64,000 nt of DNA. It comes from Styela clava (lineage: Eukaryota > Chordata > Ascidiacea > Stolidobranchia > Styelidae). The position numbers were made by a program, and so were the translations under genes. The DNA lies in NCBI RefSeq assembly GCF_964204865.1, contig NC_135262.1:496001-560000 (forward strand), written 5' to 3'. The notes beneath the pieces were generated by a model. The model searched no databases. It was not told the origin of the DNA and worked only from the letters and a program-made list of their open reading frames with translations. Below, in pieces: positions 49,201-61,547 of the stretch (position 1 is its first letter; the number at the start of each line of letters is the position of its first letter).

Positions 49201-50258
49201 TTAAAAGGCAAGTTCATTCCCATAAAATTAATCGAGTTAATAATTAGCGAGTAGGGCTGATTAAAATATTCGAACAGCAAACGCGCCGAATCAAACATGA
49301 GTTTCACATCCTTTTAGTTGGTAATTTTGTCTGTCTGTTAGATGCACGCGATATCTCACGAAAGCAAGATTGAATCTGCTCCAAATTTTGCATGTGCATA
49401 CCTCATGTATGTCGGACCAGAAGCCTATTGATTTTGGATGAATTATGTCGTATAATTAGCAAATTATTGATTAATTAGTGATGGCACACAAGGTGTCACT
49501 ATGGAGTAAGAGCGCTGTTTTGGGGGATCCCCTAACTTTCGATCGATAAGTATTCGGTCTCTGACCGATATTCTCGTTTTTGATTTTATTGCTTCTTCAC
49601 ACACAGATCAGGTTTACAATTAACGCCTAAAGTCGATGACGTCATCAAATTGGTTAATGTTTACATTTCTGATTCCTCTCATATTCGTGCATTGATTTTA
49701 CTCTCTTGTTGTGCTAAGTTGTATAAGTTCGATTCGAACTCGAATGATTCGATTGATGGGATTAGGGAATGCGCATTGAAATGTTACCGCACGATCAAGG
49801 CTATGGCTGATGAAGACGATAGAATGAAAGCGATTGCAACAGATGTTGGCTTGGGAATGATCACTGATATGTTGACAGAGTTGAGATCAGTATCAGGATC
49901 TGATAAGAATAATAGAGCGAATATGGAAGCGAGATGCTTGAATTATGTTGGTTGGAGTTACCATGTGGTTGGCAAATATAAGAAAGCGATCGAATTTTAT
50001 AACGAAGGTGTAGGTTTGATGAAAAAAACGTTTGGTTTAAACGCTGGAAAAGATTATGTGTTTGGGAATCTATTAAGCAACATTGGCTCTGCGCATCATA
50101 TTCTCAGAGATTATTCCAAGGCTGAATCGTTTTATTTGCAATCTCTGGATGCGTATGAAAAAGCTGAGAATTGGTCTAGTGATGGGAAGAAACAAGCTAG
50201 AATAGAAAAGACAACGAAACACTTGAAAAACACCCGGGAAAAAATGAAAAAGTGTTGA
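46263..50258 (+). CDS. TPR-repeat protein, copy A (five exons, complete)
   Basis: Exons: 46263-46363, 46695-46750, 46827-46940, 47292-47381, 49612-50258; phases 2,1,1,1 join to 336 codons (335 residues). The ATG follows a TTTTTTCAG acceptor at about 46230, so a 5' leader exon or trans-spliced leader is possible. Residues 1-52 hold VINFQLPAINFHYQEG, then FAGDKVGHKTDVQ and AAKIRQVVVPTP. Residues 53-120 are Ser/Thr-rich and acidic. The C-terminal exon is helical, with two clear tetratricopeptide repeats (ARCLNYVGWSYHVVGKYKKA and NLLSNIGSAHHILRDYSKAE) and probably weaker ones before; TPRs mediate protein binding. Family and role unknown. Intron 4 (2.2 kb) is filled by a hAT-type element and a palindromic MITE. 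A paralogue lies 16 kb downstream. Confidence 0.8.
47216..47245. other. Perfect 10-bp hairpin in an intron
   Basis: ATTGTGAGCC and GGCTCACAAT pair around a 10-nt loop. The corresponding stretch in unit B (about 63405-63435) is degraded. Confidence 0.6.
47566..48486. mobile_element. hAT-type element in intron 4 of the TPR gene
   Basis: Left end GGAGATGTATCGGTATCGGC and right end GGCGACAAAACTGGTATCAG match the element at 55963-57240. The inside at 48150-48410 carries the repeat shared with 41255-41670, suggesting a nested insertion. Confidence 0.75.
48629..48768. mobile_element. Palindromic MITE in intron 4 of the TPR gene
   Basis: CTTCAAACAAATC, GTTCCCGAAGTATTCGTACC and the complementary right arm (CTTCGGGAGCACC, GATTTGTTTGAAG) form long inverted repeats; same family as 24912 and 26111. 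Confidence 0.8.
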
Positions 50259-53200
50259 TCTGAATGAACCTTGAACCCTGTAGTTGCGGACGCCTTCAAT
50301 TCATGTTTTTTATGAAATTTATTCGGACCGATACAATTGATGTCGAAATAGTTTATTTGAATTCTCAAAAACGAATTTAAGTACGATATTACATCACTTA
50401 GATTTAGAACATTTCAAACACAAAAAAATTGCTGTAAATCACAAAATCCCCCGCATAAAATAAGATTTTCAAATTTAGAAAAACCAAATCTACAAAAAAA
50501 TATCAAACTCCTCCAAATTCAAACATTTTCCTGCTTTTTTCTCTTCAAACTATTATCTCTTCAAATTATTATAGTAGATAGTACGCGATAATTGTTCTTA
50601 GTTTCAGTAGTTTTTGGTATTCCATTCTGTAGGTGAGAGATCATTTTCATTTATTTCCGGGTGCGCCATCATATTAGCTTCAGTAGCTCTTTTAGTGGTC
50701 GCCCATAAATTCGCTGGAAAATCAGCCTTCCTTGTTTCTGAGTCAGTGCGTGACCTTGCTTTATGAAAATTTCACAATAACAACTCCAAGCAATGATAAT
50801 TGATTGCATTTTAATAATATGTAGAATGTATAATTATAAATAAGTGTTGATTTTGAGCACTGTATCTATTTTATCTGTTTGGAACCGAATCGCTAAATCT
50901 TTTATCACGCGATTGCTTTAAAATATTCGTGTTTTTTGTTTCCTTATATCTATGGATGAGACTCAATTTATTTTATCACTGTTGATTTCTAACAGTCCAA
51001 GAAGGATTCGACCCAAGATCTTCAACTTGTTATTAATAAACAAACAGGTTTACAGTCCCCATAATTAGACAATGGCTGGGGAATCCCCATAACTGTTTTG
51101 GTAACGCAGATTACATTCAGCCCCAGATTGCCGACGAACCAAAAATATTCCGGTTCCCAGGCATCGTTAGATAGTGGCCTTTTTCGGAGAGAAATACATA
51201 ACCAAGTGGCATATACAAAGTAGTGGCCTGCCATCTTTAATTCATATGTAATCTTAAATATTTTTGTTTTCTGGAAAAATTTTGATTTCACTTAACGCTT
51301 AAAATCCTGTCTCTCGAAATATCTATATTTCAGTGTCCCGCCCCGGATAATTTGAGAATATCGGCTCCAATGAAAACATTTTTTGACTCACACGGCCCTG
51401 CCATATAACCCAAATACATTTTAAGCTCCATGCTAATACAAAGATATATTTTTAAATTATTTTTGTTTCTGTATATATTTGATCTGATAATGTCAGTCTT
51501 GTATATTGTTGTATGCTTGTAGATTTTGATTATCAGTAGTTTGCGTAGCAATTATGAGTTCATTTGAACTTTGATGATAGATAACGCTTCAGCAATTCTC
51601 GACTTTGCAACGTTACTCTCAAATTTAGATTTATGCACTTTTAAAAACACAAAAACTAACGGATATTTCATAATTATTTCTCATGTCATTTCCATCGGCT
51701 CATTCAAAGCATGAAATCTAATATTTGACAGGCGAAGTCTTGGTTTCGAACCTTCTTACAAACTATCCTGATTGTATTAATCGCTCCATTTGATATCGAT
51801 GCCCAAGTACAAGCTTGCCTGTCATTGATCCTAATGTACTGGACAAATGACCCCAACGATTTTCATTGATTGTATTGTAATAAAATGAATTAAATTTACT
51901 GTTAGTTTACATTGATTCACGTTAGTTACTGATATTTTATTTTAATTCATTAAAGGTTTTTATGATTTTGGTTGATTTGATTTGGATTTTAAAGTCTGTA
52001 ACTTTCGTTGTTCATTATTATGTCATTTTACATTAATTCATTGAGCGTTTTAATGATTTTTTGCAGCGATAGATGTAGCAATTGAATAAATATAATCGAG
52101 CCTATTAATCGAGTGGTTTCTTAGTGTGATAAACCTAATACAGAAAGAAACAAAACTTGTATACTAGGCTTTCATTAGCTCAAACGTCGACTAAGAGTCT
52201 TAAACCAACACAACCAATGAATGACTTTCAAATCAAAACACTTCTTAGTTTGTCGGAATTTGTCAGAAACAACCTTGATTGAGGTACCTCGCCCTTTCCA
52301 CATATTTCCCACCCTGGTCTAGATAGAGGTAAACGCGCTAGATTTCGCTGTGCTGACACAGCACAAGCAGGTTACATACTGCAATTCGATTTCTACGTCT
52401 TAGTTTGTCGAGAACAATTTGAAGAACCCCACCATCCAATATATCATTACCCGGATTGTGAACAACGTAGTGCAATGGCAAAGCGGTTAAAAACTTGGCT
52501 GTGTTAGCATCGCAGGCTACATACTCAGCTCAGATTTAAACCTAGGCTTACCACACCACCCAGGGTGTGGTGAACTGTAAGCAATACTGGATTTTATTAG
52601 ATTCCGGTTCTTAATTAATAAAAATATTAGGTTTTCATATATTGTTAGATACCAGTCACCGCTTATATAGATCCTTGTTCGAAGCGAACGAATCCTGTTA
52701 GTCTTTTTACACCAGATCTGTGTAAAACTCTCACGGAATAAAATTGATTTCAGTACAATAAAAATTGATTTGAAACTTACATACTATCACAATGCGAGAA
52801 AAAGTAGTATAGAATGGATGAGGAAGAAGTTGATCGTGGCACGAATGACTATTTCGATTCCAGTGACAGTATGGTTTCCAAAACCGATCAACCCTGTGTG
52901 CCATACGTCTGCGAAATCATAAGATTTACACTGTCGAAAAGGGCGTTTTTGATCTCCCGCGGCTCCCGAGCCTCCTAAAACAGGTTGTATGGTGTTTTCT
53001 GTTGTATTCTTATAATTTTATACTGCCGTTTTTCGATCTAGATACTAGAATATTTGAGAGCACAGAATCATTTTCATATGATATTTAGCATCGCATCATC
53101 GCCGATGATTACATATAATAAATTTATGGAGAATAAACACAGGCGTAAAGTATTTCCGGCCTACATATTACGCTGTCAAAAACAATCGGCGATTTTAACA

Positions 53201-53908
53201 AAATGTAATCGCGCGCGTTATTAGCGACTTTTCTATTCTCCCAAATATTTCAGAATCTGACCCATAAGACATCCCCACCTGACTGCGCCACTGAATTATA
53301 TATAAGGCTTGGCAACATCACACAATACCTCACCAGATAATATCGCGTCTGTCTCGACAAAGCATATGATTAATGAAATCCAGTACTCACAATCTCCATT
53401 TTATTTCTAGTTTCCAGCTTTTGATACAGTCGTTCATGCTTGGCATATATAAATTCAAGTATAATTAATCTATAGATATAGCTTGGCCATACATGGCACT
53501 CTCACAAACTATACATCACGCACTGTGGTAAATGTCGTAAACTTAATCGCAATTCGCGAAATTAAATTTAACTACTCTGCTAAAACGAGATAATTGATAG
53601 TTAGGGCCAAGCATGGCCAGATGGCTCTATGTATGCACGTCCTACAAGCTTGGCAAAATCAAAAATTAACATTGAAAACACATTTACGTAGAAATTACAG
53701 TTGAAGTTTTGATTCAATTAAAAATTTACCGATTTGGACAACTCAATTTATTGTGGATTTAAGCTTGTTCACGAGAACGTGTAAGATATTGGTTCATTTA
53801 GCTTCCTTTGGTTGACAGCTGTACGTGTTTTAACTCAAAATTATTCTAATCATACGCGAACGTTTGAATAAGAAGTAAGCCAAAGTGATAAAACGCGATA
53901 ATCAGACG
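50259..53908. other. Intergenic part of unit A, no gene supported
   Basis: AT-rich. Contains a tRNA-like SINE head at 52455-52580. A 54-codon open frame at 52814-52978 starts MDEEEVDRGTNDYFDSSDSM but has no supporting context. Confidence 0.45.
52455..52580 (+). repeat. tRNA-like SINE, second family
   Basis: GTGCAATGGCAAAGCGGTTA resembles an A-box region and CACCACCCAGGGTGTGGTGA is the tail shared in part with the copy at 1262-1446. The B-box is decayed. Confidence 0.5.
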
Positions 53909-53916
53909 ACCTAGAG

Positions 53917-54202
53917 CAGAGGTGGGCACGGTTTTTGGATCAGGGGCCAAAAATTTGGCCCACCTAGACTGGCGAGCCATATAAAAATGACGTAAAGAGT
54001 TACATTTTATAAACATCACAGTGTTACAAAAGCAACCGTGGAAAACAATAAACCTCGTGCCAAAACTAAATTTAACCGCAATCTCAACAAATTCCTTGAG
54101 CTATTTTTAACTGAAGCATCTAAATTTGGTTTCAGTTTGGTTGTGGCAGCATCAGGTGGGCCAGATTGAATTACCCAGCGGGCGGTACTTTGCCCATGTC
54201 TG
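53917..54202. mobile_element. hAT-type MITE with perfect 8-bp target duplication
   Basis: Flanks ACCTAGAG at 53909-53916 and 54203-54210. Ends CAGAGGTGGGCACGG and TTTGCCCATGTCTG. Same family as 18034-18316. Confidence 0.93.
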
Positions 54203-54924
54203 ACCTAGAGGCTGCAAAGACAGTACAGGTCCATTCCCTCGGGATGGGATACCAGAACCAAGGTATAAGTGACCACTCGTCAGGCGAGGGGAATGGGCTG
54301 CTAGAACAATTAACAACTCGACATGCGTGCAGTAAAATTCGGATTTTGTTTGTCTTATAAGCCATGCTTTGGAACTGTTCATTGTATTCGTAAATAAATA
54401 CGACTTCAAAACATGTATATGGAACTGTGCATATACAGCGTCAAAAAAACATCAGTTCAGCCTGTCAACATCTAGAAATATTTTTATTAAACCCTAGAAA
54501 CGCAAATATTAAATTGATAAGTAAGTAGAAATAATACTAGCCTATCACACTCTAATTATAAGCTAATTACTGTACACCACTATAACTATGTACAAACCAG
54601 ACCGTCAAATACATTCGCGATAACCAAGACATGTACCGGCATTTCCGGTGCTTTGAATTGCCAATGAATCGCCATGAATATTTAACCCGCCTTGCTGCAA
54701 GCCGCTTTCTTGTGGAGTCTCGTACCGGGATCTGTGGCACCCCGCCTGCAACATTAAATGTAAATCCCAGCCATGTTTCTGACAATCCTACTGTAAATAA
54801 TCTTTACTGTTGTACATGACGACTCGCTACGACCTTAGTTCCAGAAAAACAATAATCGGAGTAGATACCGTTGGTTACAATCGTGTCAAGTTCTGTATTC
54901 AACAGGTAGCATTTTTGTTTAGCG

Positions 54925-55210
54925 CTGGGAACACGCTTGCCACCGAATTTCTGGTTACCCTGCATGTCATCGCGAATTCGAAGCCTTGGGTTAGAGTTAG
55001 CCCGTCTCTGTCAATTATGTGCGGGATTGTTGATATCAGTCTCCGTTCACGTAATCGCTGGTGGCTTGCAGCTTTCTTTACCATGAAGTCCGCGAATCTT
55101 GACTGGACTTGAGACATATCGTGGTTCTCATTATGGACTAGTACAACAAACAGGACGAGGGCCATGGTTCGCTGCACGATTAGGCCGTTCTGTCATTTTC
55201 CTTTCATTAT
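54925..55210 (+). repeat. CCTAT-family SINE, old copy
   Basis: AACACGCTTGCCACCGAATT, CTGGTTACCCTGCATG and CATGGTTCGCTGCACGATTA follow the family order but are diverged; the tail is lost. It lies just before the start of unit B. Confidence 0.65.
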
Positions 55211-55583
55211 AAGAGTCCAATACCTGTCTAAAGCGCTTTGACCACACGTCGAATTTTTAATGCCTAACTGCCTATCATAAACGATTTAACGGGAAATAGC
55301 TGTATAAATAAAAAAAAATATCTCGGGACCGTTTAGGTCCATATCTGAAAATTCACAATAGCAGCAAAAATTCCAGTGAAAATTAATTTAATTTGTTTGT
55401 TATTGACACTCATGATCCACTTTTTTGTCGCTGGGAAGTAGAGTCCTCAACCTAAAAAGACAGCCTTTGAAGTCGACCGTTGTTTTCGTCAGATAGAGAT
55501 CTTTCCCGGTATGACATCATAAGAAACGTCATTACCAATTGTGACGATTAGAATGACAAAAACGTACTCAGAATAAATATAGC

Positions 55584-55676
55584 ATGAGTGTATTCGTCTT
55601 CACAGACGATTTGCCCGCTGTCGATGAGAGAGATATATATGATTTGAGAAATATCGTTATCGATTGTCAAATATGA
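55584..55676 (+). CDS. Mini-ORF 1, unit B copy
   Basis: Same 30-residue frame as 39617-39709; the ATG and the ATGA overlap with the next frame are kept. Confidence 0.28.
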   Translation: MSVFVFTDDLPAVDERDIYDLRNIVIDCQI

Positions 55677-55774
55677 CGAAATATAAAAACTTTAAAGCTG
55701 TCGTTCTCACCTTTATTCTCTTTTTTCCCGTTCTCAGCGTCAAAGGAAATCCAGGCCCACAGAACATTTCATAA
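55673..55774 (+). CDS. Mini-ORF 2, unit B copy, with NPGP
   Basis: 33 residues; leader AVVLTFILFFPVLS then VKGNPGPQNIS and stop. Differences from unit A are hydrophobic-for-hydrophobic in the leader, plus a stop shifted by one codon. Confidence 0.28.
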   Translation: MTKYKNFKAVVLTFILFFPVLSVKGNPGPQNIS

Positions 55775-55962
55775 AAAAATCGAGTAATATGAAAATAGCG
55801 AATTATTCCAATTATTATTATTATTTTTAGTTCTTTCACGAGTTCGTGGACTAGCCAAGTGACTTCCATACTCTTTCTACCTAAAACATACAAAAGAATA
55901 TTTGGATATCTCATAGATGTGATAACAGAGAAACAGTGGCTTATCTGTATCCTGGGATACAG

Positions 55963-57240
55963 TAGAGATGTACCGATGTATCGGTATCGGGTATCGGTAT
56001 CGGCAATATCGGCCATTTTTTTGGTATCGGCCATGTATCGGTATCGGTTAGATTAATGCCGATATTGCCGATATATTTACCTTTTTGATATGATCCAGAA
56101 TGTTTTAAAAGATAAGTTGGAATACTACTTTTTAATTTATTTTTGTCTGGAGAGATCGTGAGCTATGAGCCATACATGCCCCCCCCCCCCCCCCCCCCCC
56201 GAGAGAATAGGATTCACGTGTTTTTAGCTATTTATCAGCTAAACTAGCTCAACTAATTTGGCTATTTTTGCTGTCAAATTTTTATATTGACATTTTTAAT
56301 ATTACATAGTTTTTATGAAGAAATATATCAACACAGCACATAACAAAAAGCAACTAGGCGCCCAGTTTTAAATCATACAGTGGAATTGGGGTCCTTCCTT
56401 ATTTACGGCACATGGACTTTTGGCACGGGTATAAATTCTGACTGTTTGTCGTCAAGTACGAGTGTCATTTAGTCCGTCGACATCGATAAACTAAATTCCG
56501 ACACAATTATCCCACTACACAGGTATTGATTTTAATTCTGCTTAACTACACGATTTCTTTATAGATATATTGACTTGACCGCCTAGCACTAGACTGTCTC
56601 AAAATATATGATAGCAATTGTAAAATATTATAGATAGTGAAGTAAAAAAACATCCTCAACGGTTATCGGTGGGCCTTCTTTTTGTCGGTGCTGATTGATA
56701 TTCTTTCATGTTGGCTTTGACTTATTGCGTCGACGATTACGATTAGCCACTAAATTAAATATTTGTAAAATGCTTTTAATTTGAACGTAGGACGGCGGCG
56801 CTAGAATGTGTGGGTGATATTCGATATTCTTTTAAACACGAATAACGATATTCGAAGCTCGCGATATTAACATTAAATTCAAATTGGACATCCCGGCTTA
56901 TGAGTTTTCTAATTGAACACCGAGATTACTAGCGTTACTGTACAATGTATCTTAATCAGTTACAGCATATGGATACCAAACATTAATTTCATATTATGTG
57001 ATATATATATCTTTTTTTTCGATCTGAAATAATGTGTACTATGAACAACGCTTAAAGACCATTGTTTTAACCCGTCTGCCCTACACAGCATATCTAATTA
57101 AGTAATAATTACATAGTATTGGTATCGGAATATCGGTAATATCGGCCTTTTTGTAGTATCGGCCTATCGGTATCGGCGTTTTTAGCTGGTATCGGATCGG
57201 TATCGGTATCGGCGACAAAAGTGGTATCGGTACATCTCTA
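55963..57240. mobile_element. 1.28-kb hAT-type element with perfect 8-bp target duplication
   Basis: Flanks GGATACAG at 55955-55962 and 57241-57248. Ends TAGAGATGTACCGATG and ATCGGTACATCTCTA are inverted repeats, with arrays of TATCGG inside both ends. Unit A has the uninterrupted site at about 39985-39992. No transposase frame is seen, so it is nonautonomous. Contains a run of 22 C at 56179-56200. Confidence 0.95.
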
Positions 57241-57929
57241 GGATACAGCAGTAATGACCTTCGGATAGTGACGCGAAAAGCTTTAATCGTATAATGTTTT
57301 AATAAATTTATTTAAAATTTTAACTCGTACTTTTACTTAAATAATAACATATTTGAGCGCTGTTTCGCTTAGGAGGCAATACGTTTGTACGTTTGGTAAG
57401 GTCCCAAATATAAAGCAGGCGTTCCGGTCCACTGTTTTTTTATTGTTAAGTAAAGTCATAAATCATTTGTTGTTTGCGAATTCAGAAGTTTGCTAATAAT
57501 TAAACATTCTAAAATATAAACGATGACGCCTTGTATGTTTAACCCTTACAGTTCCAAGCATTTGGCTGTTTACCTTTGCTTATGTGTGATTGTGACACTC
57601 ACTGGCAACGAGTTAAACAAAGTATTTTATTGCAGCCCGGAGTCTTGATGGCAAAGTCATTGTTATAGATCCAGAGTTGAAGCTGTTAATTAGAGATCGG
57701 AAAGTCAAGTTGTAAGCCCACTGCGTTTCGAAAAAAGTGAACATTGGCGATATGGCAATGGTTTCGATAATTTAAAATATAATATCGCCTAAGTGCAGAC
57801 TTGTCTGAGGTTGTTAGGAAAATAGTTTAAACTGCGAATCCACATCATCACCTAAATGTAGATGAGAAATTAATGGTTCTGTGCAAACGAAGTTTAGTAT
57901 GTAGAATGTAGATTTTCGGGTATAACTAC

Positions 57930-60034
57930 TGATAAAATGTACGTTTGCGAGAAGGCATAGGTTTGTGTGAGCTAGAGAGAGACCTCATGCTATTCTACTA
58001 GAATTTGAATATTTTGCTATAGCGTGGTAGACCTTGCGGCTTTCGTATACCAGCTGGGTGTGGTTACTACAGCATTGTCTCGTGACATCAGAGTCTCATT
58101 AGTGTTAACGACGAGCTCGATTGATTTTATTAAAATAATTGGAGCCTTGCTAACACAATTTTTAATCAGATAAAACGATAAAGCACAATTTGATGAACGT
58201 TTTTCCTCGAGACTCCTTTTCAGTTGCTTAAAATTAGGCATTTTTGATATACCTAATTTGGAACGCATTAAACAGTTATGAGGTAGCGGACCACACCCAA
58301 AATGTAGCTGGTGGGTAAGAGTTTACCAATGCTCGCAAAAGCCTACGTTTCCATCGAATCAGTAAATTTCCATCAAATTATCGTCTAGTTGACGTGGATT
58401 ATTTGACAATAAACGATTGTGTGGAGTTTGATATTGTTTGCTAATAACGACAAAAAAACACCTCGTGACGTATTATTAACCCTTAAGTCAATTTATATTC
58501 CGCTTCCAGAGATATTTAATGAGTAAAATATCGCACGAAAAGAGAGAGTTAAAATGGTATTTTAATCGGGTATTTGTTGTTGAATAGTTTTCGGTATCGA
58601 TGTATTTTTATTATTTTTAATTAAATTTACGCTATGTTTGACGCGATCGACGAAGAGTTACTATGCCTCAGATTAGATAAATATGTTCCTACGATTGTCT
58701 GGAGTTTGATATTGTTCGCTAACAACGCCAAAAAAACACCTCGTGACATATCAGCAACACTTGATCCACATGCGCAGGGGTTCCATGCTTTTTATTTCCA
58801 ATTAAACTTACGTTATGTTTGACGGCGATCAGTGAAGAGTTACTTTGCTTCGGATTAGACAAATATGCTTTCTGTATATTTATCGCAAATTTAAACTATC
58901 GTATGACCTTCCTGCGACTGAAAATGGGCATTAATATGAAGTCGCGTATTTCTGTTAATTTGACGTTTTATTACAACTTTGAGTTATTTTTCAAATCAAG
59001 TTGATGTCAAATATAACCGCTTGTGAAGTCAATTTTTTTTTATCATTATGCATATCGCCACAACACTCCTTAGCCAATAAATATTACGTCACATAGAGAC
59101 CCCCCCTCCTCTGAGCAAAATAATTAATAGTATGGAGTTATTTTATGACGCCACATATTTTTTAGATGCTTCTATTTCAACGAAATCCTGGGGAGGGCGT
59201 CACGTATGATTAACCCGTAAATTTTAGTTAAACAGACACGATGGTAAAATAAGTGTTTTATGACAAAGATATTGACCACGTCGACTTCTTTCAATTCGTT
59301 GTTTGCTGACGATACATTGCTTGGGTCTTTAAATCTTATGAATGTTTTTGTTGATCATAAATCTTTCAAGTTGTCTAGTACTCGTTTATAATTTATAAGT
59401 CGCACAGGTAATTAATCATAAACTAAGTACAATATGCGCAATTTAGTTGGCCTAAACGGCAACCTGTGGTTCCGTTGCCGCATTCGGCTCTTTGCTTCGA
59501 AGCCCTGGCTTATGTGAATCAAAATTATTACAGCATTTTTTTTTGTTGGAAAATTGGGATTCAATGAAAGGGGAGGCATAAAGCTAAATACTACTCAATA
59601 ATGACACATCGCAGCGGAAAAAGTTATTTTCATTTCGTCATACACTGTATTAGTGCACCATTCGTACTCATTTGGCTTTTTCTCAGTAAGAACTAGGTTA
59701 TTTCATCCTAAGTAGTTTTCCCAGAGTTTTATTACTCAGCACTGCCGCTACCGACCGTAACCATTCCAACTATTGCTAAGTTTTGTTGAATATTTTGTGA
59801 AATCCCCCGCTAACGCTCAAAATAAAAGAATTAGTAAATATCCAGTTAAGGTTTGGGCTAGGAATGCAGATTGCGCTGAAAATTCAAATTCCCAAACCCT
59901 AACCCTGATTGGATAATTACTAGTATTCCGGCCTGCGCTTCGTTCCAGAAGCATTCAATTTTACGCTCTCGTATCTCAAGATCACAGAATTACTCAAACA
60001 TGTTTGATGCATCATGAAAGGTAGTCATGTGACT
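57930..60034. other. Unit B intergenic, no gene supported
   Basis: Matches unit A in patches (58330-58650 with 42270-42620). CGATCGACGAAGAGTTACTATGCCTC-type phrases at about 58640 and 58825 form a local duplication of roughly 185 bp. Confidence 0.45.
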
Positions 60035-60042
60035 GTTTACAC

Positions 60043-60711
60043 CAGGGTGGTACAAGGTTGTCGGCCTCGCGGGCCACACTATTATTTTTGTATTGTTCGC
60101 GAACCACAATACTACCAAGAATAAGTAAATAGTGCAATACAAATCAAATACTTTTTGTCCGAACACATTGACCATTATTTGTCATTCATCAAGCTAAAAC
60201 TTGCAAAAACAACAACAAAACTCACTAAGACGTGCAAAATTTTTTACTTTATCCACATTTAGTGTAAGATTTCAAACTTTCCACAACGGATGAAATGACA
60301 TAAGAACAAATTTCCTTTTCAGATTGTCACCGACATAACGTACAGACATATTAGGCAAGCATGGGGTGTTTTCTTTCCCATATTCAGTCAAAAGTCATCT
60401 GAATTGGTCCGCTTTCTTTTCATACTAATGTTTAAAAACTTACAAATAACAAAAAATAAAATGCCAGTTAATAATCCAGACTAGCCTATCACAATATTCA
60501 ACTTCGCTAGTTGCCTCAGCTAGCCACAACACTAGTCAATTCAGTGAAATTAGTGATGTAACAATATGTCAAAATATTTTTCTGGCTATTTTTATGTCGA
60601 AACAACACTGATTGCGATTTTTTGTTTGCTCTCGCGCAAATGCGACGCGGGCCACAGATATTGAAGCGGCGGGCCACTTATGGCCCGCGGGCCTGGGTTT
60701 GGACCATCCCG
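60043..60711. mobile_element. hAT-type element with perfect 8-bp target duplication
   Basis: Flanks GTTTACAC at 60035-60042 and 60712-60719. Ends CAGGGTGGTACAAGG and GGTTTGGACCATCCCG. GC-rich palindromic stretches (GCGGGCCAC and GGCCCGCGGGCC) lie inside the ends. Confidence 0.93.
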
Positions 60712-60723
60712 GTTTACACCATC

Positions 60724-60770
60724 AGGCTAGGATTATAGGATTCGCATATTTATCCCGGGGGAGAGGAAAG
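60724..60770 (-). repeat. SINE tail fragment (CCTAT family)
   Basis: Plus strand CGCATATTTATCCCGGGGGA then GAGGAAAGCG, the complement of the family tail; directly follows the hAT-type element. Confidence 0.65.
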
Positions 60771-61068
60771 CGTCAATACTCACTTTTTTTGATATTTACA
60801 CAAATATTTGTGTAAAACCGAACCATCTTCCGAGAGAATTTATTTTTATTTACCATTACAGTATTCATTTTACGTATCTGGTGTCTCAAATGTGATATGA
60901 TTATCAGTGTTAAAATTTAATCGACACTCGGCGACACTCGACTTTCTTGCTGAGAACGTGATCACACGCTATTTCTTAATTGCTATCTTACGCATCTTCG
61001 CGACACTAGTTATGTGATCCATTCGCGTATTGCGTAATCAGTACGTCGTGGTTATACGTAGGTATAAC

Positions 61069-61547
61069 CAGGGATTCCATCGATCTGAAACCAAAAATAA
61101 GGACGACTGGAAAAATTTCTGCATTGTGAGCAGAAATAGCTGGCTTCCCTATGCTCTCCAGGTTAATGTCACAATTACAGACGTCACAGTGTGCGAAGCA
61201 CTCACCCTTCAAGCTTTGTTTAACTTTGAATTCTTTCCTGTACTCATCACGAAAAACGTTCTTAAATTTGCTAATTTTTAAATGTAGGCTAAAATACACC
61301 ACGACAAAACCCAAGGATCGCCACACTAACAATGTTTTATGCCTTTCTGTGCCTTGCTTCTTTGTGTTCCAAATTGGATTGTGTTGCTTTTATGATGCCA
61401 CGATAAAGCTTTGGCGATAAAACAAACAACACAAAGCTTCCTTTATGAAGTCCAAATAAGACAAAATAATGACACGCAAGCCAAAAATAAGGACGCAAGC
61501 CAAAAATAAGGACAAATTGTAGAAATAAGAACGGTATGGAATCCCTG
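61069..61547. mobile_element. hAT-type element with perfect 8-bp target duplication
   Basis: Flanks GGTATAAC at 61061-61068 and 61548-61555. Ends CAGGGATTCCATCGAT and GGTATGGAATCCCTG. Near the right end AGCCAAAAATAAGGAC is repeated in tandem, and a related phrase lies near the left end. Confidence 0.93.

Larger units (their letters stand above)
39355..55318. repeat. Unit A of a tandem segmental duplication (~16 kb)
   Basis: Collinear matches to unit B: 39355-40640 with 55319-57930 (minus the hAT insertion), 42270-42620 with 58330-58650, and the TPR gene exons at 46263-46940 with 62377-63152. Offsets are all near 16 kb. The first 1.3 kb matches at about 97% by eye, later parts at about 84-88%. 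Right boundary is set by the start of unit B. Confidence 0.8.

Noticed and set aside
52814..52978. 54-codon frame starting MDEEEVDRGTNDYF
   Set aside because: Short, single exon, no partner copy in unit B, no recognisable domain.
57121..57240. TATCGG array as an independent minisatellite
   Set aside because: The same array occurs inverted at the other end of the 55963-57240 element, so it is its subterminal repeat.
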